From contig CAJNYU010000687.1 of assembly GCA_905331475.1 (NCBI GenBank), positions 100,967-164,966 of the forward strand: a stretch of DNA of 64,000 bases, given 5' to 3'. Positions 46,680 to 56,517 of this stretch are shown one piece after another. Both the position numbers and the translations under genes were made by a program. The stretch's first letter is position 1. Every line of letters begins with the position of its first letter. This DNA comes from Rotaria socialis. Its lineage: Eukaryota > Rotifera > Eurotatoria > Philodinida > Philodinidae. The notes under the pieces were generated by a model. The model worked only from the letters and a program-made list of their open reading frames with translations. It was not told the DNA's origin and did not search any database.

Positions 46680-46783
46680 GGCGTTTTTAAGAAATTTAAG
46701 ATGTTTTAACGTCTTACAACATGAAAGCGTCAAAATATGTATTCGCTGTAACTCGTTTTTTAAAGGCGCTTGTCTGACTGGGT
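46680..46783. mobile_element. Partial copy of the ACCCAGTCAGACAAG element
   Basis: Ends CTTGTCTGACTGGGT at 46769-46783, the same terminus as the complete element 53287-53512, preceded by similar TTTTTTAAA and GTTTTAACG sequence. The other end is not recognisable here. Confidence 0.5.
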
Positions 46784-46957
46784 TGTCCCATATGTCAGAA
46801 ATCGATCTTCATAGCTCTTTCCCACGTATAATTTCGACGAATCTAAATAGAAAAAAAAGAAATAGCTATTTATAAAATATTTTTATACTTACATTATTTG
46901 TTTGATATTGAACTAAAGGTACAAAAATATAAGATTTATACAGACATGTGAAACGGA
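46784..46957. other. Spacer, no gene
   Basis: Short AT-rich spacer between the partial MITE and the CCAGAATC repeat region. Confidence 0.4.
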
Positions 46958-48800
46958 ATGACTATCATTTACCACAACTTCATATCCCCAGATACATCGC
47001 TACATCATATCCACACTTATAGAGAATAAAACAGATATGACCATTCTGGTGACCAAATAGGGATTTTTCAATTTAGGGATTTCTTTTAATATATGACACG
47101 GCTTATAGATCATAATTCAACACCATTTTCTGCCGAAAATCTTTTAACATTGAAACTAGATACTTTGGCGCTAACCATAGTATAGCTAAGTACGTTCTGG
47201 TTACCAGAATCGTCTTCTATTCCTTTTCTATATTTAATCATATATACCTCTGAAATTCATTTTTCTGTTTCTTTTTCTACTATAGTTTATATGTTGACGG
47301 AAGACACTACATATTGTTTATGTGGGACATAAGAAAAAAAGTATTCTAAAGAAAAAATTCGTTTCTGTTGGAATGAAAGTTTGTTTAGTCTATAGAATGA
47401 ATTCGAAGATTGCATGTGTTTTGTCCATTCTGCGGACCAGAAAATCATTTGTTATGATAAATTTGCTTCACAATCGTCTAAGAATAACATTAATTTATAG
47501 AAAATAGTCGGAACACTAGAACAGCATAGACGTATGACTGCGTGTTGAGTACGAGTACTAGAAAAATAAAGCTTCTAGTCATAACTATTTCTAAGATAAT
47601 CAAAGTATAGTTTGGCACACTAATTATATGTTTCTTTCTATGTAAGTATTTGCCCTTGTACGTACTATTTCTTGATTGACTTTCTAATATTAATTTCAGC
47701 TGATTCTTGATTTTTAAGAGTCATAAAAAGGTACCACATCTTTTTAGTAAAGATTGTACCTTGATAAATTCAAGTACATGAACAGGATATGTTTCGAAAA
47801 CAAACTGCGCTAGATCAGCGTACATAATATGAAATAATCGAACACCAATTAACCGGATCTACTCGTATACTCGTCTTTCAGTTTTTTCTTTTGGAATCAT
47901 TCGGAAACCGTCGACCAAATATTTGATTTTTATTCTGGTGATTAGAATCATTTCAAAAAGTAATTCATTTCATGAGAAACTCTAAGAGCTGATTCTCGTT
48001 ACCAGAATCATACATATTCAGTATGCATCAGAATCAGAATCAGAATCATTTCGAAAAGTAATTCTTTTCATGAGAAACTCTAAGAGCTAATTCTAGTTAC
48101 CACAATCATACATATTCAGTATCCATCAGAATCAACTCGAAAAGTAATTTTGTTAATGAGAAACTCTAAGAGCTGATTCTGGTTCCCAAAATCATACATA
48201 TTCAGTCTTCATCAGAATCGAATGACTATCATTTATCACAAATTGAAATCCACAGATACATCTATACATCATATCCACACTTGTGGTAAATAAAACAAAT
48301 ATGACCCATTCTGGTGACCAGATAGGGATTTTCGATTTAGGGATTTTTTTTAAATATATGACATGGCTTATGAATCATAATTCAACACCATCTTCTACCG
48401 AAAATCTTTTACCATTGAAACTAAATACTTTGGCGCTATAACCATAGTATAGATAAGTACATTCTAGTCACCAGAATCGTCTTATATTCCTTTTCTATAT
48501 TTACCCACATATACTCTTAGAGCTGATTGTAGTTACCAGAATCATACCTATTCAATTTTCATTAGAATCACTTCGAAAAAGAATTCTGTTTATCAGAAAC
48601 TCGTAGAGCTGATTCTGGTTACCAGAATCTCAACTGTTCAATTTTCATTAGAATCATTTCAAAAAGTAATTTTGCTTATCAGAAACACGGAGAGTTGATT
48701 CTAGTTACCAGAATCGAGCATATTGAATTTTTATTAGAATCAATTCGAAACGTCATTTTCCTTATCAGAAACTCTTAGAACTAATTCTAGTCACCAGAAT
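46958..48800. repeat. GGTNACC palindrome array with a 300-bp direct duplication
   Basis: Two components. (1) A 300-bp block at 46958-47260 is repeated in direct orientation at 48222-48520 (TGACTATCATTTA ... CCTTTTCTATATTTA). (2) An array of 83-88-bp units at 47990-48215 and 48515-48800 is centred on the palindrome GATTCTGGTTACCAGAATC. Centres lie near 48004, 48087, 48171, 48523, 48611, 48696 and 48782. Linkers read CATACATATTCAATTTTCAT and GAAACTCTTAGAGCT. A lone unit sits at 49527-49620. There are no ORFs of note. Confidence 0.75.
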
Positions 48801-49699
48801 ATACATATAGACTTTGTTAATTTTTTATTTCTCTATGTTGTTTTGATATTTTGCTTTTTATGATACTTTTTGTTATATGAAATTAATGACTTTGTTTTTT
48901 CTACGTTAAAAAACTTTTTTTTTCATAGTATGAGTTTCTTTCTTTCTTTGTGCTGCAGTTTTTTGGTAGTTCTATGATCAGTCTTTGTTTTAAATGTTGA
49001 GTAAACTTTCAAATGTGGATATTGTAAATAAAAGTTTCGTTGAACTTTCCAGACAAGCAATATACTTTTATCTCAATCTCATGATAAAATTTTTGTGTCT
49101 AACCGCGAGAATAAGATCAAGACATAGCCGTAGAGCGCATATTTAAAATTAACTGTGCTTTCACGGCGAAGGATTTGCTTATTTTTGTCACACTGCTTTA
49201 TCTCGAGTAGATTGGATCAATATTCTTGTCAATATTCCATTTTAAAGGAGAATATCAGATTTTATTTCTAAATAGATTACAATGACTAGACACATTAACA
49301 AGATACGATGACAAAAAAAGCATAAGATACTGAATATATGTATTATGTTTTGAATCTGGTGTCAGTATGCGTTATATTTGCATGAGATCTCGGTTGCAAA
49401 ACTAATGATAAAAAAGGTCTTCAGTTAAGGGTAATATGAAACATAAGTACAGAATGATATGAATTCTGAGACTAGGGATGCACCAGAATCAGTATTATAC
49501 TAGTCTACTTATCCAGTGAATATTGGTCACCAGAATCATACATACTCAACTTTCATTAGAATCATTTCGAAACGTAATTCTGCTTATCAGACATTCGGAG
49601 AGTTGATTCTGGTCACCAGTTTTACCAGCACCCAGTATACTGGCACTGATGAACTCCTAACTGGGACCCTGTTCGGTTGTGACTTGAACAGGATATAGT
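48801..49699. other. Spacer, no gene recognised
   Basis: Mostly unique AT-rich sequence, with one stray palindrome unit (49527-49620). No gene. Confidence 0.4.
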
Positions 49700-50250
49700 A
49701 TAAAGCAATCCCTAAATTGAAAAATCCCTAAATAAAAATCCCTATTTGGTCACCAGAATGGGTCATATGTGCTTTGTGGAACTTACATATATTTTCGAAG
49801 AAAATGGTGAGTGTAAGTTTAAAAGCGAGATTTTTGCGGCTCCCCACCTCCCCCTCCCCATTACAGACATTAATTAGTTCTAAATTATGCTAATTAGGAG
49901 CTTCACTAATTAGGCTGCTATTTCTTCCCTGTTTAGTTACAGATTACACGAAAAAGCTATACTTACCCATTACAGACCATAGTAACTAGTATCTGCCATT
50001 GTTAAATATACTAGCTAACAATTAATACTCGATTACAGACATAAGAAAATAGGCAATGACCTAATTATAGGTTTTGGAAACCAGGATAGATTTTTCAAAT
50101 GAACTATTTTGAATTATTTTAGTAAGCCGAAGGGATATATGTGAGTTCCACATTTTAGCCCCAAAGGGGCTGCGCTAACATGCTTTTATTTACCACAAGT
50201 GTGGATATGATGTATAGATGTATCTGTGGATTTCAATTCGTGGGAAATGG
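49700..50250. repeat. Inverted fragment of the 300-bp block, interrupted by an element
   Basis: 49700-49769 (AAAATCCCTATTTGGTCACC...) and 50186-50250 (TTTATTTACCACAAGTGTGG...) are consecutive parts, in inverse, of the block at 48222-48350. They are pushed apart by the element at 49775-50180. Confidence 0.7.
49775..50180. mobile_element. TG..CA element, copy 2, with 5-bp target duplication
   Basis: A 406-bp element starting TGTGGAACTTACATATA and ending GCTAACA, flanked by TGCTT at 49770-49774 and 50181-50185. The undisturbed target is visible at 48222-48350, confirming the boundaries. The length, TG..CA ends and 5-bp duplication fit a solo LTR; the internal inverted TGTGGAACTCACATA motif and the GC hairpin near the 3' end also fit a MITE. 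Copy 1 is at 3781-4209. Confidence 0.8.
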
Positions 50251-50488
50251 TAACCAACCCATTTATTCCTTTATTTTTGCTTTATTTAATAAAGATAAAT
50301 GATTCACTTATCTTTATCCTTTAGTATAAAGGAAAATAAAGATAAAGGGTCATCCCTAGTCACATGTTATTCTGATATTAATTTTACTTAAACACATATC
50401 ATCAATGCATTTTCATAAATTTTTAGCGCTTTGAAGTCTAAACTAACCTTATATTTTGTCAAATAAATTTTAATAGCAAGAAGTTTCT

Positions 50489-50720
50489 TTGCACTTGTCA
50501 AATAAGTCGGGCCGGACCGGGTGGACCCTTAAAAATGCCCCGACGGGCTGGGCGGGCCGGCCTAGCACGAAATTAAAATTCTTTTCGGACTGGGCGGGCC
50601 ATCAAAAAGTGGCCCCATTTCGAGGCCTGCCATCAATTTCAGTTAATTTTATACTCATTTATAGCCAATTCCAATTTCAATTCCAACCCTAGAATTGGAA
50701 TTGGAATTGGTGCAACCCTA
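50489..50720. repeat. GC-rich GGGCCGG-word island
   Basis: A sharp GC-rich patch in AT-rich surroundings, made of degenerate GGGCCGG, GGGCGGGCC and CCCCGACGGG words, followed by an AATTCCAATT/AATTGGAATT stretch (50660-50715). No period and no coding evidence. Confidence 0.6.
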
Positions 50721-51019
50721 TCTTTCACGTTGATCTTTTAATTTTGGATCACATTCAATTGTAAGGGAAAATGGAACTTGGGCAACTAGAATCTCGACAT
50801 CGGAATTTCGACAATGTCCAATCTCCACTAGAATTTGAACAAATGGCCGATTGCACCGGAAATTGGACAAAATTGTCGAAATTCTTCAGGAATTACGACA
50901 ATATCAATTTTTGCTGCTGATTTTATTGTCTAATATCTGATGGAATTTGAACAACGTACATTTTTGCTGGTTATTTTATTGTCCAATATCCGATGGAAAT
51001 TGGACAATATACATCATCC

Positions 51020-51266
51020 ACTGAAAAGCAAATAGCACCACACGGAACCAAAAAATTTTCGTCCTCAGTGCGAAACTCATAAAAGATTTCGAATTTTCTC
51101 ACTGAACTTTAAAATGGTTTCGTAGGTTTTCCACAAAACCTTCGAAAACGTTTCCTGGACTATTGATAATCGTTTCGAGACTATCTTGGGGTTTTACGAA
51201 ACCTGTTTAAGGTCTCAAAAAAAATTCAAAAATGGTTCCGTGTGGTGCTATTTTTTTTCCAGTATA
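51020..51266. mobile_element. MITE nested in the left arm of the long inverted repeat
   Basis: Terminal inverted repeats include a perfect 21-bp match (left from 51031, right ending 51253; core AGCACCACACGGAACC) and continue imperfectly outward as CTGAAAAG / CTTTTTTCCAG-like sequence. It interrupts the arm at ACATCAT|GCTG, where the right arm is continuous. The interior carries GGTTTCG/CGAAACC words like the composite repeat at 41.1-41.7 kb. Confidence 0.75.
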
Positions 51267-51834
51267 GCTGAAATTAATGTTTGGTTGAAATATACATTCA
51301 CTCATTTGTCAGTGAATAGAAAGCTAAAAAGTACTATGTAATGATACAAAGTTTCACATGAAAAATTTTTTCTTTTTTATTATTAGAAGCGCGAAAAAAA
51401 CAGCAAAAAAACAATGTATATGATTGGTATATAAACAAGTCGAGCATGAGAAATTGAAAGAAAGAAACAGAATTTTAGATAGGAGATATTCTTAACATGA
51501 TAGTGTGAATGTGGGTGCGGATGTAGTAACAAAGAGTCAAACACACACGCAACCCGACATCCGACACCACACCCTTTTATTTAATCTTTTTTTCAAGACT
51601 ATTTTTCGACTAATATTTTGAGTCGAGAAAATGTGTTCCTTGATCTGTGATCGGGAAGGCCTACTCTGGAGTGGTCTGATAGAGATCAGACTAACTAAAC
51701 GCCAGCAAATCCAACGATCTGATCTCCTTGAGTTCCAAAAAAATGGATATGTGAGGGAAATTAAATTAAAAAGATACAATAATATGCTTATAAAAGAAAA
51801 AAAATTAAAAATTCGCTACATGATAGGTTTGAAA

Positions 51835-51988
51835 CACGTTTCAGAATGTGTCGAATGTATCGTACAGGAATGTGTCGTGTTCTTGCTGGACAAAATGTGT
51901 CGCAACGAGCACCTCGCGTAGGACTCTAATTAGTCGTACTTTGTGTCGTAAATCACGACACATGCGACACATTTTAACTTAGTTTACA
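51835..51988. mobile_element. GTGTCG-family MITE, copy 2 (inverted, partial)
   Basis: Read on the minus strand, it follows the left half of the 44253 element: AAAATGTGTCGCATGTGTCG, TACGACACAAAG, GTGCTCGTTGCGACACATT, then TCCAGCAAGA. It lies at the inner end of the right arm of the long inverted repeat. Confidence 0.65.
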
Positions 51989-52366
51989 CCCACACCCACT
52001 CGCTTGTTCGGAAAATGTACGTCATAGGTTAAGAATATATCCTATCTAAAATTCTGTTTCTTTCTTTCAATTTCATTACATTGTACTTCTTAGCTTTTTA
52101 TTCACTGACAAATGAAGTAATGTGTATTTCAAACAAACATATTAATTCCAGCAATGATGTATATTGTCCGATTTCCATCGGATATTGGACAATAAAATCA
52201 TCAGCAAAAATTGATATTGTCCTAATTCGTGAAGAATTTCGACAAATTCGGAAAATCGACAGTTTTGTCAAATTTCCGGTACAATTGGACATTTTGACGA
52301 AATTCCACTGGAAATTGGACATTTTAGAAATTCCTGTGTCGAGATTCCACTAAACCAATTGTAATC

Positions 52367-53286
52367 GGTTGATGGTGATACCCAGATGCAAAATATAATG
52401 CTTGCTTAGATACTTGGATTGGGTTATCCTTAATAATATTATTATTTGTTGTTGTTGTTGTTGTTGTTGTTTGTATGCTCCTATTATTATTAATATTTGA
52501 ATTAATTATCGTCCGGGCATGAATTCATTGGTCATTTTCCTTATTAATTCGCTTTTTTCTTTGCCTGTTATAATTTATTTGTTGAAATTCTATGTCATCA
52601 TCTGGATATTCATCTGCACCCAGGAGAATCATTCCGACAATCGGACACAATAAGATCCTTAGGATTCCGATCGGATTTTATATAAATTTCCAATAAACCA
52701 GCGAATTCCTATCGGATTCCGGGTTGTAGAATGACATTCAGATCCCTAGTGTCGGAATAACATTATATAATCATCGGATTTTACTGTTGGATTGTGACGG
52801 ATCCAACACTCGACTCGGACTACCCTCTAATGTTGGCTTAAGGCACTAATTAGCGATCAATTAATTAAATGCTTTTCCCCGCCGGATCCGTTAGTGGTTC
52901 TGTGACCCGAAATCCCATCGGATTTTATAGACTGGTTGGATCCGATATAGGATTCATTCACTTGGGTGGATATTGATCATCATTAATTTGACTGTGATTT
53001 GTAGTATGATGTTTTGGAGTTTATGATGATGCCGTGTTTTTTTCATTATCATTATGTTGTTGTATTCTCTGTTGTATATCAAATCCTTCACAGATAAGAT
53101 CTTTTTGCATTGCAGGCACGTTTCCATATGTTTCATAACTCATTATCCTACTTTTTAGTACAAATTATATTATATTATATTAAAATAATATAATAAATAA
53201 ATAATTTTTCAGGCGACTCAACACGTGCACATATACAAAACGTATATGTACTTGAAGTGCAAAGAGAAAATATACGTCTTATCACT
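52367..53286. other. Spacer with GGATCCG-word patch
   Basis: Contains a TTG trinucleotide run (about 52448-52475) and a degenerate patch of CGGATTCC, GGATTCCG and GGATCCG words (52620-52960). No gene; the short minus frame 52954-53136 has no family signal. Confidence 0.45.
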
Positions 53287-53512
53287 ACCCAGTCAGACAA
53301 GGTTTGAAAACAACGATGTTTTTTGCGTGTAAAAGCCCACATTTTGATCCGTTAAAACGCTTTGTTTTGTTTCGAATCAAATGATTTTCTCAGTGTTGCT
53401 ATTCACAAGCTTCTTTTATTTTCCGAAAAAAATTCAAATTTCATGAAACGTTAAAATGTACGCTTTTTACGCGTTAAAACACCGTTTTTTAAAAAATCTT
53501 GTCTGACTGGGT
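53287..53512. mobile_element. 226-bp MITE upstream of the GT47 gene
   Basis: Perfect 15-bp terminal inverted repeats ACCCAGTCAGACAAG / CTTGTCTGACTGGGT, continuing imperfectly inward (GTTTTAACGCGTAAAA-like). It ends 125 bp before the ATG at 53638. A partial relative is at 46680-46783. Confidence 0.8.
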
Positions 53513-53637
53513 GTGAACATGAGGAATGATCGCTTGATTTTTTTTCTTCGTCTTTCATATAACCATATTATGAAATAGTGATAACTCCAACACTACATCA
53601 AACAGATTACGGTGAAAATACATTTTACAGTCGCTAG

Positions 53638-56517
53638 ATGAAAAGATACTTCTTATGCCGTTTCACCCTTCGTATACTTTTCATACTTTTATGCGTCCAT
53701 GCACTCTTCACCAGCTGGCTATTTTTTCAGCTGGCACATACAGAAGTTGACGTCCAAACAATGTCAAATATACTTGAAGCTTCTAATCAATCTCATTCGC
53801 TAATACATACAAAAGTTGACGTCCAGACAATACCAACTATACTTGAAGCTTCTAATCAGTCTCATTGGCTAATACATACGCAAGTTAAATATTACACACT
53901 TAGCCCAAATTCCTCTTATCATTATGAGTTTCGTTATCAGTTGTTGAAAAAGGATTCTTCTCATCGTCTTATCCTTCTTCTGGGTGGCCACAAACGAAAA
54001 TGCATTGATTGGTGGACATTTTCTGTTGGCCGTCGTATTTTATCTGCCATTCGTTCCTCGAATTATTCTATACTTTCTGTTTGCTCAGCTCGATCTACTT
54101 TCGATCATAATATTCCAATAGAAGAGAATCAGGATGTCAAGTGGATATATAAATCACTTCAGGTGTGGATGAATGATGTGTACTATGCGAAATATGAACA
54201 GTATCCACTGTTATATCTCTATGGAGTTAGCCGTGGCTCCCACTTTGCTGGCTTGCTCTGTCGTGTTCTTCCTGTCCGGGCGCAAATTTTGTACATATAT
54301 CCCGGCTACTTTGAAGGCATGACGATACGATCAGTACTAGACAGAGACTTACAAACGCGTCTTATAGTAGATTCAACATTTTCTTCTTGGTTTCACTTTA
54401 AATTTTGTTATACAATGACCTTCGACTTGTGTTTATTTCAAAGCAACAAAATATCGAATTTTAGCCCTGTGCCTCCCACATACTTTGTTCATGTAGTAAA
54501 TGATAAAAAATTAAATGAATCCGACTATACGAGGTTAATAGCAGCGATCAAAGATGATTCTTACGAATTGGGCGGATTGGTTCTGAACGATACGGAGTCA
54601 TTAAAACTGCACATTAGCTTTCCACCAAACGCTACACCATCTTATATGCAAGAACACTTTTACCAATGGCGGCATAAGCTGCATGCCTCTGAACTTCTCT
54701 ATGAACATTTGAGTGGTTTTCCAAAGCTTCCTGAACAGCAAAATAGTGAGTATAAGTTTCAAACATTCTGGTGTCATCGTGGAGATTTTACTTTTTTCGA
54801 ACGATATCCCTCAATTATGCAGACATGGAATGAAAAACAACAAGAAGAATACCGCGAGTACAGTAATGATATTAAAACATTTCACGAGCAATTAACCGAA
54901 GAATTTTGTGGGGATCTACGTGGGCAACACGCAATGCTCTCGTTGGACATTGAAGGCGCTCTGTTTTGGGTGAGTGAAATTGACTCATTGCGGCATCGTG
55001 TGAAAATGCAAAACTTTCTGTCTCGCCCGCTACGAATATGGATGTATAACAAGGAAAGTCTAGTGCCTGAACGATATCGCAATCATCATATCAAGGCTAA
55101 TTGTTCACACAATCTGTATGGCAATGAAATGTACTCTTCAGAACATATCATCCAAGTTTACTTTAACCAGTCTAGCTACGTGGGCAATCCTCTCTTGGCG
55201 GACTATTTTCTGATTCCTCACGACTTGTACTGCTTTATATTCTTTCATCAGCTATTTGTTAATTTTACTGATGAGCAATTCAAGGCGCACGTTTCTCACT
55301 ATAGCAATCATTATTTTGAGCCAATAATTGACAGAATACGCTATGAATTTCCTTACTGGACTATGACAGATAAACCAGGATCTAATCATCTTATTGCATT
55401 CGTTGGAGGTAGAAATATGGGCGTTCTCGATAATCGACTTCAAGATCTACTCAAAAATGTAATCCAGCTAGGGCCCACTGGAGTCCGACAAGATCTGTTA
55501 TCGCAAAATGCACCAGAACTGTATTTACATCGTAACTTATCGATTGTCTATCGACATGGTTATGATATTGTAGCTCCACCTTTTACACCGACAGAAATCA
55601 TAGAAATCAATACGTCAAATGACTGGTACCAGATGAAAAAACGACTACTGTACTTTGCTGGTATCTTTAATCATTCGCTCTCGTCGAAATCAGCTAGGCG
55701 TCTGTTATTTGCATTTACCAAAAATCTCTCCAGTTTGATCAGAATTGAAAAGAAAGAATTCCATCCAATCACTGTCGTGGATGGTCACGTTCCTATGCAA
55801 GAATATTTAGAGTCAATTGTGTCAAGCGTATTCTTACTTTGCCCTGAAGGTTATAGTCCTTGGACTCCTCGTATTTATGAAGCCATCAATCTGGGATCTA
55901 TTCCTCTGATCTTGTCAGATGGAATTGTGCTGCCTTTTGAACGATTCATTCCTTGGCGTTCCTTTTCGTTAAAATTGAATGTCAGCAATGTGTATAATAT
56001 ATTAGATTTCGCCATCGGTAATAGTAGTTCGAATTTTGAAGAGCGTATTAAGAGAAAGAAGAGAAATGCTCAACGGTACATGAATGCCTTTCGATGGCTG
56101 TTCAAGAACGACCGAAACAAGAAGAAACCAGATCGTTTCATTCCAGAGGAAGATGTGAAGACAAATGTGTTTCATTACATCTATCGAGAATTAAAATGTC
56201 GATATATAGAACAGTTTCTTGGTGCTTCGTGGGATATTTTCTCAAGTGCATCAATAAACGCGCGTCAGCAAGCATGCGTAACATATTCACACATATGTCC
56301 TTGCACCATTGAACAGCCAATAGCCTTTGATCAATATAATTATGGAAAGCAGCATTCTCATAAGCAGTCATCGACGTCATCAGTCAAAGCACCAAGCACC
56401 AAAGCCGTGCTCAATACAAAAAAGTTAAAGCCTATTGACCTCAATAGTACTATAGTCGTTTTGGGCAAATTAGTCAAGAAATTGAACAAACTGCTTGAAG
56501 CAAAAACAACTATATAA
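53638..56517 (+). CDS. Hydrolase-like / exostosin (GT47) fusion, type II membrane protein
   Basis: A single exon of 959 residues. A short cytoplasmic end is followed by a membrane anchor (about 12-32, ILFILLCVHALFTSWLFF), the arrangement of Golgi type II glycosyltransferases. Residues 34-79 are a 23-residue tandem duplication (VDVQT...ILEASNQSH) in the stem. Residues about 95-340 look like an alpha/beta-hydrolase: strand RLILLLGG, then nucleophile elbow GVSRG with Ser198, a later Asp (HVVNDKK) and conserved His (YEHL). From about residue 465 an exostosin domain runs to about 790: LRIWMYNKESL, NPLLADYFLIPHDL, RHGYDIVAPPF, then FLLCPEGYSPWTPRIYEAINLGSIPLIL, the nucleotide-sugar-binding end of GT47. 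Several N-glycosylation sequons and a C-terminal ICPC motif support a lumenal protein. The acceptor is unknown. The intronless structure is unlike neighbouring conserved genes. A paralogue lies at 59888-62695. Confidence 0.85.
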   Translation: MKRYFLCRFTLRILFILLCVHALFTSWLFFQLAHTEVDVQTMSNILEASNQSHSLIHTKVDVQTIPTILEASNQSHWLIHTQVKYYTLSPNSSYHYEFRYQLLKKDSSHRLILLLGGHKRKCIDWWTFSVGRRILSAIRSSNYSILSVCSARSTFDHNIPIEENQDVKWIYKSLQVWMNDVYYAKYEQYPLLYLYGVSRGSHFAGLLCRVLPVRAQILYIYPGYFEGMTIRSVLDRDLQTRLIVDSTFSSWFHFKFCYTMTFDLCLFQSNKISNFSPVPPTYFVHVVNDKKLNESDYTRLIAAIKDDSYELGGLVLNDTESLKLHISFPPNATPSYMQEHFYQWRHKLHASELLYEHLSGFPKLPEQQNSEYKFQTFWCHRGDFTFFERYPSIMQTWNEKQQEEYREYSNDIKTFHEQLTEEFCGDLRGQHAMLSLDIEGALFWVSEIDSLRHRVKMQNFLSRPLRIWMYNKESLVPERYRNHHIKANCSHNLYGNEMYSSEHIIQVYFNQSSYVGNPLLADYFLIPHDLYCFIFFHQLFVNFTDEQFKAHVSHYSNHYFEPIIDRIRYEFPYWTMTDKPGSNHLIAFVGGRNMGVLDNRLQDLLKNVIQLGPTGVRQDLLSQNAPELYLHRNLSIVYRHGYDIVAPPFTPTEIIEINTSNDWYQMKKRLLYFAGIFNHSLSSKSARRLLFAFTKNLSSLIRIEKKEFHPITVVDGHVPMQEYLESIVSSVFLLCPEGYSPWTPRIYEAINLGSIPLILSDGIVLPFERFIPWRSFSLKLNVSNVYNILDFAIGNSSSNFEERIKRKKRNAQRYMNAFRWLFKNDRNKKKPDRFIPEEDVKTNVFHYIYRELKCRYIEQFLGASWDIFSSASINARQQACVTYSHICPCTIEQPIAFDQYNYGKQHSHKQSSTSSVKAPSTKAVLNTKKLKPIDLNSTIVVLGKLVKKLNKLLEAKTTI

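Larger units (their letters stand above)
50756..52366. mobile_element. Long inverted-repeat element, arms of several hundred bp
   Basis: Left arm (from CAATTGTAAG at 50756 to about 51525) and right arm (about 51990-52366, ending CAATTGTAATC) are inverted copies in the same order. They contain GGACAATATCAATTTTTGCTG, TTATTGTCCAATATCCGATGG, CATTTGTCAGTGAATA and AACAGAATTTTAGATAGGA segments. The left arm carries two extra blocks: a MITE (51020-51266) and about 90 bp at 51350-51440. The centre contains a GTGTCG-family copy. The arms are rich in GGACAAT/ATTGTCC words. No transposase was found. Confidence 0.75.
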
